This document shows, in pieces, positions 1 through 7,302 of a stretch of DNA of 64,000 bases. The position numbers and the translations under genes are program-made. Origin of the DNA: a bacterium (GTDB lineage: Bacteria > Eisenbacteria > RBG-16-71-46 > CAIMUX01); the NCBI GenBank assembly GCA_030431975.1, contig JAUIHP010000024.1, positions 32,520 to 96,519 of the forward strand, in the 5' to 3' direction. Under the pieces are notes generated by a model. The model did not search any database, was not told the origin of the DNA, and was given only the letters and a program-made list of their open reading frames with translations. Within the stretch, counting starts at the first letter, position 1; each line of letters starts with the position of its first letter.

Positions 1-2
1 GC

Positions 3-338
3 GAGATCATTCGTCAGCACCCCTACACGCGGAAGGATTACTTCCACGTCTACGTGAACGAGTTCAACGCCAGTTCCCTCGACATCCTGCTCTACGTGTT
101 CTGGGAGGCCCCGGATTGGACGGTCGAGTTGCAGGAACGACACCGCCTCTTTCTCGATATCCTGCGTCTCGCGCATCGGCTCGGTGTGGAGTTTGCGTTC
201 CCGACGCGGACCGTCCATCTGTCGCAGAATCCGCCGGCGCCCGAAGAGTTCCAGTCGCCGGAGTTGCCGTCCCCCGAAGACGTGGCCGCATCGATCGAGT
301 TGGGACGAACGGAAGGGCGGGAGATCGGGTCGAAATAG
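3..338 (+). CDS. Mechanosensitive ion channel MscS family, C-terminal end (5' truncated by window)
   Basis: The reading frame is open from the window edge and ends at a stop at 338, giving the last 111 residues. They look like the cytoplasmic C-terminal domain of a small-conductance mechanosensitive channel. The stretch LDILLYVFWEAPDW is followed by an alpha/beta segment and ends in FPTRTVHL, which resembles the FPTQTLHL-type strand of MscS beta/alpha domains. In this family the channel sits in the inner membrane and releases solutes on hypo-osmotic shock. The pore helices lie upstream of the window, so the subtype and full length cannot be judged. About 30 residues follow the conserved domain and are rich in Glu, Pro and Ser. 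Assignment is from motif recall only. Confidence 0.75.
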   Translation, partial: EIIRQHPYTRKDYFHVYVNEFNASSLDILLYVFWEAPDWTVELQERHRLFLDILRLAHRLGVEFAFPTRTVHLSQNPPAPEEFQSPELPSPEDVAASIELGRTEGREIGSK

Positions 339-355
339 GCAGATCCTGCTCCCGG

Positions 356-433
356 CTCGGACTTCTGGCTCGGACTTCCGACTCGGACTTCCGACCCGGA
401 CTTCCGACCCGGACTTCCGACCCGGACTTTCAA
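356..433. repeat. Tandem repeat, 13-bp unit, six copies
   Basis: Six consecutive 13-bp units of the form CYCGGACTTCCGA are seen. The first and last are slightly diverged and the middle four differ only at one C/T position. The array starts 18 bases after the stop codon of the MscS gene. It is non-coding as far as I can tell. Confidence 0.9.
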
Positions 434-780
434 CCCGGGTTCGAGACTTCCAACCGGACCGTGGCGGCACAACGGGCCATGCCCGGCCGACCCGTTCGCG
501 CTTTGCATGCCCGCGCTCGTCTTCATGCAAGATGCGGCGGCCGTTTACGCATACGGAAGCCCCGGGGCGAACCGTCTTCCCTGAACTTCCCAAAGACTAT
601 CTGACCGCGCCACAGACTCTTGCCGGAGTTCGAGAGGAATCCGTCCTGCGATTCTCCCCGATGGTACGGAGGTTGACCTATATCCCCCTGAAGCTGCGAG
701 ACGCAGCCCAGAGTTTGCGGGACGTCCGGTCAACCCAGCCCGCCCAGCCTCCTGCCTGCCGGACGTCCCAATTTGTCGAG

Positions 781-805
781 ACCCCCGTCCCCAACGGACG
801 GGGGT
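781..805 (+). promoter_or_regulatory. Perfect hairpin 20 bases upstream of pyrE (terminator or attenuator)
   Basis: ACCCCCGTCC (781-790) pairs perfectly with GGACGGGGGT (796-805) around a 5-base loop, and TTCTT follows. This has the shape of an intrinsic terminator. It may end transcription from upstream or attenuate pyrE, as is known for pyrE in enterobacteria. Between hairpin and ATG lies GCTAGAGT, an extended -10-like string ending 8 bases before the start, and no clear ribosome binding site. A leaderless pyrE transcript is therefore possible. Confidence 0.5.
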
Positions 806-825
806 TTCTTGCTAGAGTGCGCGGC

Positions 826-1899
826 ATGACTCACATACCTGCACTCGAAGCCGGGGAGCGCCGGGCGCTCCTCGATGTCATCCGTCGAATCTCTCTGCAG
901 CGGGGTGACTTCACGTTGTCCTCCGGGGCGAAGAGCGATCACTACCTGGACCTTCGCCTGACAACCACCGACCCGGCCGGGGCCCGGCTTTCCGCACGGG
1001 CGCTTCTCGCGGAAGCATCCCGCCTCGGAGTGTCCGTCGTCGGCGGCCCCACGCTGGGAGCCGATCCCATCGTCGGCGCGACCGTTTGCGCCAGCGCCGA
1101 TACTCCCCATCCGGTCCGCGGCTTTCTCGTTCGGGCCGCCGCCAAGGCGCACGGCATGGGAAAACAGGTCGAGGGCCATCTCTCGAAAGGCGACCGGGTC
1201 ATCATTCTCGATGACGTCGTGACCTCAGCCGGATCCATGATCAAGGCCGTCGATGCGGTTCGAGAAGCCGGCGGCATCGTCGAAAGCGCCTTCTGTCTGG
1301 TCGACCGAAACGGTGGTGGACGGGAACGTCTTGCCGAGATCGGACTGCCCCTGACCGCCGTCTTCCATCTCGAGGAGGTCCTGGCGGAGGACGACGGCTG
1401 TTCGACCGATTCCGCGGCCGGGATAGGGACGACTACCTCGCCCGCTGCTACCTCGCCCCCAGGCTCCGGCGACAACTGGCCGCCTCGAACCCCCCGGGTC
1501 ACGGTCGACGCCCTGCTCGAGTTGGTCCCCGGTCACGTGCTGCTCATCGAGCGGAAGTATGAGCCCCACGGCTGGGCCCTCCCCGGTGGGTTCGTCAACG
1601 AAGGCGAAAGCCTGGAAGACGCCCTGGCGCGGGAAGTACGCGAGGAGACCGGACTCCGCATCGAAAAGTCGGTCCAACTGCACACCTACTCCGATCCCGA
1701 TCGCGACCCCCGTTTCCCGACGGTCAGTTGCGTGCAGGTCGCCGTTGCGCACGGAGACTTCCGGGCGGGTGATGACGCGGCCAACGGACGCCTCGTTCCC
1801 TTGGACGACCTGCCCGACGATCTGGTTTTCGATCACAGGCAGATCATCGAGGATTTCCGCGAAGGTCGATTTGGTGTGTCACCGGGACATCTTCACTAG
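826..1899 (+). CDS. pyrE: Orotate phosphoribosyltransferase fused to a Nudix hydrolase
   Basis: The 357-residue protein has two domains. Residues 1-190 match PyrE, which makes orotidine 5'-phosphate from orotate and PRPP in pyrimidine synthesis. The PRPP loop VIILDDVVTSAGS is at about 125-137, and the N-terminal FTLSSGAKSDHYLDLR fits the orotate-binding part. Residues 190-220 are a Ser/Thr/Gly/Pro linker. Residues 225-357 are a Nudix domain with a complete Nudix box (GGFVNEGESLEDALAREVRE continuing ETGL, about 254-276), so it should be an active Mg-dependent pyrophosphohydrolase. Its substrate cannot be read from sequence. I chose the ATG at 826 because PyrE homology begins there; the same frame stays open upstream without resemblance to PyrE. 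No clear Shine-Dalgarno is visible. The two domains share one frame with no stop or slip site. Confidence 0.85.
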   Translation: MTHIPALEAGERRALLDVIRRISLQRGDFTLSSGAKSDHYLDLRLTTTDPAGARLSARALLAEASRLGVSVVGGPTLGADPIVGATVCASADTPHPVRGFLVRAAAKAHGMGKQVEGHLSKGDRVIILDDVVTSAGSMIKAVDAVREAGGIVESAFCLVDRNGGGRERLAEIGLPLTAVFHLEEVLAEDDGCSTDSAAGIGTTTSPAATSPPGSGDNWPPRTPRVTVDALLELVPGHVLLIERKYEPHGWALPGGFVNEGESLEDALAREVREETGLRIEKSVQLHTYSDPDRDPRFPTVSCVQVAVAHGDFRAGDDAANGRLVPLDDLPDDLVFDHRQIIEDFREGRFGVSPGHLH

Positions 1900-1960
1900 A
1901 ACCGGGGATCGACCCGTTTTGTTCGACCCGTTTGTTCGAACCGCTACCCGACGGATTCTC

Positions 1961-1990
1961 TTACCACTCCCCCTATCCGACTGCTAGACT
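1961..1990 (+). promoter_or_regulatory. Putative promoter of the secreted protein gene at 2028
   Basis: TTACCA (1961-1966) and an extended -10 TGCTAGACT (TAGACT at 1985-1990) are separated by 18 bases. The ribosome binding site AGGAAGGA follows, with the ATG at 2028. A predicted transcript would have a leader of about 30 bases. Confidence 0.4.
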
Positions 1991-2027
1991 CCGCTCTAGC
2001 CAGCCGGGGACAGGAAGGAAGCGTTTG

Positions 2028-5000
2028 ATGTTGCCTCTCCATGAGCCGTCCTCGTATGCCCCCAGCAACCGGAATCTGGCATCCGGCCCCACGCGGCGCC
2101 GATTCGATCTCGTACTGCTGGCTCCCCTTTTCTCTCTTCTCCTTCTCGCCATCACAGGCACGGGGTCGTTCGGGCAGTACGAAGAGCGCTTGGTCAACGA
2201 CGACTTCTTCGGCGAGGAGAATCGGGTCGACCCCTACCCTGTGCGGCTGACCGATGGATCGATCCTGGTCCTGTGGTCTGACAACGGCCGCGGACACACG
2301 GACGTACTCGCCCGGCGCTTCGACGCCGAGATGGAGCCTTTGGGTGAGGCCTACCGACTGAACAGCGGCGAGGGGCTCTTCTTCCACCGCAACGTGCGAG
2401 TCGCCGGCCCGGCGGCCAACGTCATTCTCGCGACGTGGGAAACCAATCGCGGCGGCACGACGACCGTCCGTGGCATTCGGCTGTCCGCAGATACGGGTCA
2501 ACCGCTCGGCACGGACTTCCGTATCGACGAGGACCTGGGGGTCGGAAGCATCCAGGACTCGGACCTCCATATGGCGAGCGACGGAACGGCCCTGGTCGTT
2601 TGGACCGAGCGCATTCTTTCCAAGCAGCGGGTTATCGCGCGAAGGATCGCGGCGGACGGGTCGCTCTTTCCCAGTTTCCAGGCCCATCCGGCCTCAGGTC
2701 CGCAGGACCAACACCAACCCTCCGCCACGCGACTCCCCGACGGGCGATGGATGGTCGCCTGGGCAGAGGAAGACGAGAGTCGGGACTGGGACGTATTCGC
2801 GCGGATGCTCTCGCTCAGTGGAGATCTCATCGGTGACGCTTTCCAGATGAACTCGGATCTCTTCCTCGCCGGGATTCAATGGGAACCCGACCTCGCGGTC
2901 ATTGGATCCCGGGTACTCGCAGTCTGGGGAGACGGCCGCGAGGGTCCGATCGACATCTGGGGACGTTGGTACGAGTTCTCCGGTGACCCGGACGGAGCCG
3001 AGTTCTCCATGAGGACGAATCCGGACACCGCACCGGACAGTGAGCCGGTGATCACGCCCGGTCCCGACGGTTTCGCCGTCAGCTGGTTCGGCGGCGTCGA
3101 CGACCGTCAGCGAAGTCTCGTCCGCTACTTCGACAATGAGGCCGTCGGTGTCTTGCCGGCGCGCGCACTCGACGACCCTGCCAGCGGGATCCTGCAGCGG
3201 AACGGACAGGTCCTGCCCAATGACGACGGTACATGGATCGAGTTTTGGAGCGACGACCGAACCGCGGTTTACAACACCTACTGGAGACAGTTCGATCCCC
3301 AGAGCGAAGTCGCCGGAGACATCGGCACCCTGTGGGAACTCGCCACCTCTTCGAGTCAGGTCTACGCCGACATTGCGCTGTTCCCGAACGGAGAAGCGAT
3401 CGTGGTCTGGGGAGAGCTTCAGTTCGGTGACCTCAGCATCGTCGGCCGCTTTCTCGATACCGAGGGTGTTCCCGTCGGCTCCAGCTTTCAGATCAGTTCG
3501 ATCCCGGCCAACGCCGACTTCACGACGCTCGACTCCTACGAGGTCATCCAGGACTACGCGCCCCATGTCGCGGCCAACGAGAATGGGTTCGTCGTCACCT
3601 GGACCATCAATCAGCTGGGTGGGCGCCTCAACGCCTGGGCTCAGTACTTTGACCGGGACGGCGACCCGATCGGCGGTAACTTCGGAGTCGCTCCGAACGA
3701 CCAGACGCTCCACCAGACCTCGCCCCGCCCCGCCATGCTCAACAATGGCGGCTTCGCGATCAGCTTCCTGCTGAACGACGAAGTGTACGTTCAGTACTAC
3801 GGAACGGACGGGCTACCGACGGGACCCCGAATCGGATGCGTCGACAGCGAGGGCACGTTCGCCTCTCAGCTTCGACCGGATATCGCCGTCTCGCCCTTTG
3901 ACGAGGTCATGATCACCTGGCTCGACCAGCGTAACGGCGGTTGGGACGCCTACAGCCAGAGGTTCACGCCGGGGCAGGAACCGGTTCGGTGCCGATTCGA
4001 GGAGCTGCCTTTCTGCAACACGATTCTCCACGGAGAGGACGCGTCGTTCTCAAACCAGGATGGCGTTGCCGTGGCCTACGGCTCGGATCGAACGATCACG
4101 GTGTTCGAGACCCAACCCGGCACCGAAGGCGCGATCGACTGTCGACTCGAAGTCTTCCCGTCCCTGGTTCGCGGCGAGGGGTCGGAAGGGACTGAGACCG
4201 TGGGTGGATCCCAGATCACGTTCTTCCGACTCAATCGCGGCTTCGAAACTCCCGGCCGCAAGTATCCTCAGGTCGCCGTGGCGCCAAACGGCCGCTTCAT
4301 CATCACCTGGTGGGACAATCACGACGGCAACACGCAGATGCTGGCACAGAAGTACTCCGCAGACGGAGTGGCTGACGGGAAGCCCTTCCCCATCCACGGG
4401 AACGACATCGATGGAAGCCGCTTTGCTCCACGAGTCGTCGTGGACAACGAGCGCGTTCACTTTGTCTGGACCGATTCCCGCCGCGCCAAGGGCTGGGACG
4501 TACGCTCGCGGCGGGTCGACTGGAACTTTGCCGGAGCGCCGACCCCTGTTCTGCTTCGTCACTGGGACGGTGTCGCTCGCGCGGAAGGCGGAGTCGAGCT
4601 GACGTGGAGCACGGCGTCGGAACTCGGGTTCGCGGGGTTCCATGTCTATCGGGAAATCGCCGGAGAGGACCCTCATTCGCAACGCAGCCCCAGTGATCAG
4701 GCCGTTCGCACCAATGAAGGCCTGGTACGCTCGACGACCGGAGTCTACGGGCACATCGATACGTCGGCACCGGAAGAGGAACGTCTCGCGTACTTCCTCG
4801 AGGCTGTCGACCTCGATGGCCGAACCGAGTTTTTCGGACCGCTGGTGGTGCGTTCCGGGGCCGCCCCCGCGCCGGCTCTGGTACTGCCGAATCCGTTCCG
4901 TGATCAGGTCAGGCTCATGCTGTCTACGTCCGAAGACGCGGGATTCGAGATCTATTCCGCCGCAGGCCGGCGGATTCGAGTCCTCGAGGCCCGAGGGGAT

Positions 5001-5120
5001 GAGGCCTTCCTGAGTTGGGATGGAAGGGATGAGGGCGGAGCGTTGATGCCGACGGGGATCTACTTCGCCCGGCCACTCTCAGGGACCGGACCTGCCGTCA
5101 AACTCGTCCGGGTGGACTGA
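2028..5120 (+). CDS. Large secreted protein with repetitive beta domains and FlgD-like C-terminal domain
   Basis: 1030 residues. The chosen ATG has AGGAAGGA 9 bases upstream. The N-terminus has an Arg-rich stretch, then a hydrophobic run (LVLLAPLFSLLLLAITG) and a likely cleavage after SFG, so it should be exported. The body is built of repeated beta units with phrases such as VLWSDNGRGHTDVLARRF, VVWGELQFGD and ITWLDQRNGGWDAYSQRF, each about 50-60 residues, suggestive of a propeller or sheet repeat. Near residue 850 there is a fibronectin-like segment (VELTWSTASELGFAGFHVYRE). The last 85 residues match a FlgD-like Ig domain: PNPF, FEIYSAAGRRIR, LSWDGRDEGG, GIYFARP, ending KLVRVD. In FCB-related bacteria this domain sits at the end of exported surface proteins. 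Cargo function is unknown. The gene is monocistronic and ends at a bidirectional terminator. Confidence 0.8.
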   Translation: MLPLHEPSSYAPSNRNLASGPTRRRFDLVLLAPLFSLLLLAITGTGSFGQYEERLVNDDFFGEENRVDPYPVRLTDGSILVLWSDNGRGHTDVLARRFDAEMEPLGEAYRLNSGEGLFFHRNVRVAGPAANVILATWETNRGGTTTVRGIRLSADTGQPLGTDFRIDEDLGVGSIQDSDLHMASDGTALVVWTERILSKQRVIARRIAADGSLFPSFQAHPASGPQDQHQPSATRLPDGRWMVAWAEEDESRDWDVFARMLSLSGDLIGDAFQMNSDLFLAGIQWEPDLAVIGSRVLAVWGDGREGPIDIWGRWYEFSGDPDGAEFSMRTNPDTAPDSEPVITPGPDGFAVSWFGGVDDRQRSLVRYFDNEAVGVLPARALDDPASGILQRNGQVLPNDDGTWIEFWSDDRTAVYNTYWRQFDPQSEVAGDIGTLWELATSSSQVYADIALFPNGEAIVVWGELQFGDLSIVGRFLDTEGVPVGSSFQISSIPANADFTTLDSYEVIQDYAPHVAANENGFVVTWTINQLGGRLNAWAQYFDRDGDPIGGNFGVAPNDQTLHQTSPRPAMLNNGGFAISFLLNDEVYVQYYGTDGLPTGPRIGCVDSEGTFASQLRPDIAVSPFDEVMITWLDQRNGGWDAYSQRFTPGQEPVRCRFEELPFCNTILHGEDASFSNQDGVAVAYGSDRTITVFETQPGTEGAIDCRLEVFPSLVRGEGSEGTETVGGSQITFFRLNRGFETPGRKYPQVAVAPNGRFIITWWDNHDGNTQMLAQKYSADGVADGKPFPIHGNDIDGSRFAPRVVVDNERVHFVWTDSRRAKGWDVRSRRVDWNFAGAPTPVLLRHWDGVARAEGGVELTWSTASELGFAGFHVYREIAGEDPHSQRSPSDQAVRTNEGLVRSTTGVYGHIDTSAPEEERLAYFLEAVDLDGRTEFFGPLVVRSGAAPAPALVLPNPFRDQVRLMLSTSEDAGFEIYSAAGRRIRVLEARGDEAFLSWDGRDEGGALMPTGIYFARPLSGTGPAVKLVRVD

Positions 5121-5174
5121 ACCCCGAACGCAAGCGATGGGACAAGGGCCTAGCCAGGCCAAGTAGTCATCACG

Positions 5175-5200
5175 AAGGCGGCGCCACTCGGGGCCGCCTT
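5175..5200. terminator. Hairpin between convergent genes
   Basis: AAGGCGGC (5175-5182) pairs with GCCGCCTT (5193-5200) in the gap between the converging secreted-protein and lexA genes. It can serve both strands. There is no long T tract on either side. Confidence 0.55.
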
Positions 5201-5267
5201 TCGAAAACGTCGCCGTCGCTGCCAAAGGCTCATTCGCTTCGGCAGCGGCTGGTCGACTTGCTGGAGT

Positions 5268-5858
5268 CTAGAGCTTGCGCAACACTCCAACGACCCGTCC
5301 CGCCAGGCGGAAGTTCGGGTCATTGGCGACGCGAATCGGCTCATAGGCTTCATTCGCCGGGCGCAGCTCCACGCCTTTCGGGCTCTTGTGGAAGTACTTC
5401 ACCGTGACGCTCTGGTCTTCCCCAACGACGGCGACGACCATGTCCCCCTCGTTTGCGGTCTCCCGCGGCTCGACGATGACGAAGTCGTCTTCGAAGATTC
5501 CGGCCTCGATCATGCTGTCGCCCTGCACCTTCACGGCGAAGGTTTCGGAGCCGAGGTCTTCGAGACGCAGTTCGCCGTCGTAGTTCGCTTCCGCGGCGAG
5601 GGGAGAACCGGCCTGGACCATCCCGAGAATGGCGACGCCCTTCTTCTCCCGGTATGAGTCGGGAACGTTCAACTGGCGACCGTCCCGAATGAGGAATCCC
5701 TTCTCCTCCAGCGCCTTCAGATGCTGGGCGACCGTGGCCACGGACCGGAGCTGGAATCGACGACCGATCTCGCGGTAGGACGGGAAACGCCCGGGATTCT
5801 CGACCCGTTCCCGGATGTACTCAAAGATGGCTCGTTGTTTGGCAGTCAGATCCTTCAC
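5268..5858 (-). CDS. lexA: LexA SOS repressor
   Basis: 196 residues counted from a GTG at 5858 with GGAGG five bases upstream. In-frame codons continue to about 5996, but that stretch is not LexA-like. An N-terminal winged-helix domain starts at LTAKQRAIFEYI, and FPSYREIGRRF leads into the recognition region. The C-terminal S24 peptidase domain has the Ala83-Gly84 self-cleavage site (VQAGSPLAAE), the catalytic Ser115 in QGDSMIEAG, and Lys154 in VTVKYF. In this family the protein binds SOS boxes and cleaves itself when RecA is activated. A perfect SOS box lies within its own predicted promoter, so autoregulation is expected. It is close to the usual LexA length of about 200. No RecA, ImuB or DnaE2 gene is adjacent. 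Confidence 0.92.
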   Translation of the reverse strand: MKDLTAKQRAIFEYIRERVENPGRFPSYREIGRRFQLRSVATVAQHLKALEEKGFLIRDGRQLNVPDSYREKKGVAILGMVQAGSPLAAEANYDGELRLEDLGSETFAVKVQGDSMIEAGIFEDDFVIVEPRETANEGDMVVAVVGEDQSVTVKYFHKSPKGVELRPANEAYEPIRVANDPNFRLAGRVVGVLRKL

Positions 5859-6041
5859 GACAGCCTCCGCTTTTCGTTGGTCCAAAAAAGGGGTGTTGGC
5901 CCGGGCCGGACCACCATCAGGGGAATGGAGCCCGCCCGGACGATCACCTTCGCTCTGTCGACCCTCTGCTTTCTGGCGGAAAGGAGGGCGGATCACCGAA
6001 GGACTGCGAGGGGTAACGCGTTTCCATCGGCGACAAAGGAA

Positions 6042-6070
6042 AGTTACCGAACACGCGTTCGAACCGTCAA
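6042..6070 (-). promoter_or_regulatory. lexA promoter with SOS box in the spacer
   Basis: On the minus strand TTGACG (6070-6065) is followed by a 17-base spacer and GTAACT (6047-6042). The spacer contains the LexA box. The leader to the GTG at 5858 would be about 180 bases. The -10 match is weak, so the promoter call rests on the -35 and the position of the box. Confidence 0.5.
6048..6061. promoter_or_regulatory. LexA binding site (SOS box), Gram-positive type
   Basis: CGAACACGCGTTCG has perfect CGAAC/GTTCG arms around four bases. It fits the CGAACRNRYGTTYG-like box known from Firmicutes and Actinobacteria rather than the enterobacterial CTGT-N8-ACAG box. It sits between lexA and lipA, upstream of lexA. 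Confidence 0.8.
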
Positions 6071-6086
6071 CCGAAAAAACGTTCGA

Positions 6087-7229
6087 CTACGAAAAAACTC
6101 CGGAGGCCCGCTCGGCGTGGTAGGAACTGCGCACGAGGGGCCCGCTCTCGACGTGCTTGAACCCCATCTCGCGGGCAAGTTCGCCCAGGCGGTCGAAGTC
6201 GCGCGGATGGACGAACCGCTCGACGGGAAGGTGAGACTTCGTCGGCTGCAGGTACTGGCCAAGGGTCACGATGTCGCAGTCGATCGCTCTCAGATCGCGC
6301 AGGACCTCCACGATCTCCTCGTCCGTCTCCCCAAGTCCGACCATCAAGCTCGACTTCGTGATCGCGCCGCGGGACTTGGCATGTTCCAGGACCCAGAGAC
6401 TGCGTTCGTACTGCGCCTGCGGACGCACTTTCTTGTGCAACCGCGGCACCGTCTCGCAGTTGTGAGCGAGAATGTCGGGCTGCGCTTCCAAAACGCGATC
6501 GAGGTTCGCTTCGCTGCCTTTGAAATCGGGAATCAAAACTTCGATCCGAAGTTCCGGGCTTCGCCGACGAACCGCACGGACCGTCTCCGCCCAAATGACG
6601 GAGCCGCCGTCGTCACGTTCATCGCGATCGACGGAAGTGATGACGACATGGACAAGCTTCATCGATGCGATCGCCTCGGCCACGCGTTCGGGTTCCGCCT
6701 CGTCGTACTCCGGCGGACGGCCTGTGTAGACGGCGCAGAATCCGCAAGAGCGGGTGCAGACGTTCCCCAGGATCATGAAGGTGGCCGTACCGGCCGACCA
6801 GCACTCTCCAATGTTGGGACAGTTCGCACTCTCGCAAACCGTGTGTAGTTCGTTGCGGTTGACGATGCCGCGCGTCTTCGCGAACTGAGCGGTTTGCGGC
6901 AACTGAACGCGCAGCCACTCGGGACGCCGCTTCGGGCGTTCGCGAGTCGCCGCCGTCGCGGTCGCCGCGGTCGCCGCGGTCGCGGTCGCGGTCGCCGAAA
7001 CCGCTTCCACCGATGAACCGTCCACCGAGGATGAATCCGGCGGGAAGGCTCCCCCTCCCCCGCAAGGCGGAGGCGTAGGCGGAACCGTCCACTCGAGACT
7101 CACCCCGTCCAAAGCATCGACCTCGGCGGCACCGGCTTCACTTCGGTCACGGCCGTCGCAGGCGGAGTCCGTCCGGTCACCGGCAAGGTCCGGCCGGTCG
7201 CTGACCAGGTCCGGCCGGCCGCTGCCCAC
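6087..7229 (-). CDS. lipA: Lipoyl synthase, with a repeat-derived N-terminal extension
   Basis: The last 285 or so residues are a full lipoyl synthase, a radical SAM enzyme that inserts two sulfurs into protein-bound octanoyl groups. The auxiliary cluster motif CESANCPNIGEC and the radical SAM motif CTRSCGFC are both intact. The C-terminus keeps the RSSYHAE motif with its cluster-ligand Ser. The first ~95 residues are unlike LipA: seven-residue repeats (LVSDRPD, LAGDRTD), then a Pro/Gly stretch and an Ala/Thr run. The start is therefore uncertain: GTG 7229 is the longest, GTG 7103 is an alternative, and neither has a clear ribosome binding site. It is the last gene of the lpd-lipB-E1-E2-lipA cluster, 73 bases after E2, so it can modify the E2 encoded just upstream. 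Confidence 0.88.
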   Translation of the reverse strand: MGSGRPDLVSDRPDLAGDRTDSACDGRDRSEAGAAEVDALDGVSLEWTVPPTPPPCGGGGAFPPDSSSVDGSSVEAVSATATATAATAATATAATRERPKRRPEWLRVQLPQTAQFAKTRGIVNRNELHTVCESANCPNIGECWSAGTATFMILGNVCTRSCGFCAVYTGRPPEYDEAEPERVAEAIASMKLVHVVITSVDRDERDDGGSVIWAETVRAVRRRSPELRIEVLIPDFKGSEANLDRVLEAQPDILAHNCETVPRLHKKVRPQAQYERSLWVLEHAKSRGAITKSSLMVGLGETDEEIVEVLRDLRAIDCDIVTLGQYLQPTKSHLPVERFVHPRDFDRLGELAREMGFKHVESGPLVRSSYHAERASGVFS

Positions 7230-7292
7230 GTCCGTCCGGTTGCTGGCGAGGTCGGTCCGTTCGCCGGCGAGGTCGCGTCGCTCGCCGGCGAG
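7167..7292. repeat. Tandem repeat, 21-bp unit, six copies
   Basis: Six 21-bp units each begin GTCSGKCC or similar and end with GGCGAG, GACCAG or a variant. They lie 10 bases beyond the E2 stop codon (minus strand) and run into the presumed lipA start. In the lipA frame they encode seven-residue repeats. The units are diverged, so this is an old or relaxed array. Confidence 0.85.
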
Positions 7293-7302
7293 TTCGGGCT
7301 GT

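Larger units (their letters stand above)
339..825. other. Intergenic region with a minisatellite and a hairpin
   Basis: This 487-base gap between the MscS tail and pyrE holds a 13-bp tandem array (356-433) and a perfect hairpin just before the pyrE start (781-805). A long frame on the + strand runs open through the gap into pyrE. The upstream part has no family resemblance and looks like GC-rich shadow sequence, so I do not extend pyrE into it. Confidence 0.6.

Noticed and set aside
184..825. Upstream extension of the pyrE frame to 184
   Set aside because: The extension crosses the MscS gene end, the 13-bp array and the hairpin, and PyrE similarity starts only at 826.
5859..5996. Longer LexA starting at GTG 5996
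   Set aside because: The GTG at 5858 has an ideal GGAGG and matches the family's N-terminus; the extension is Pro/Gly rich and unrelated.
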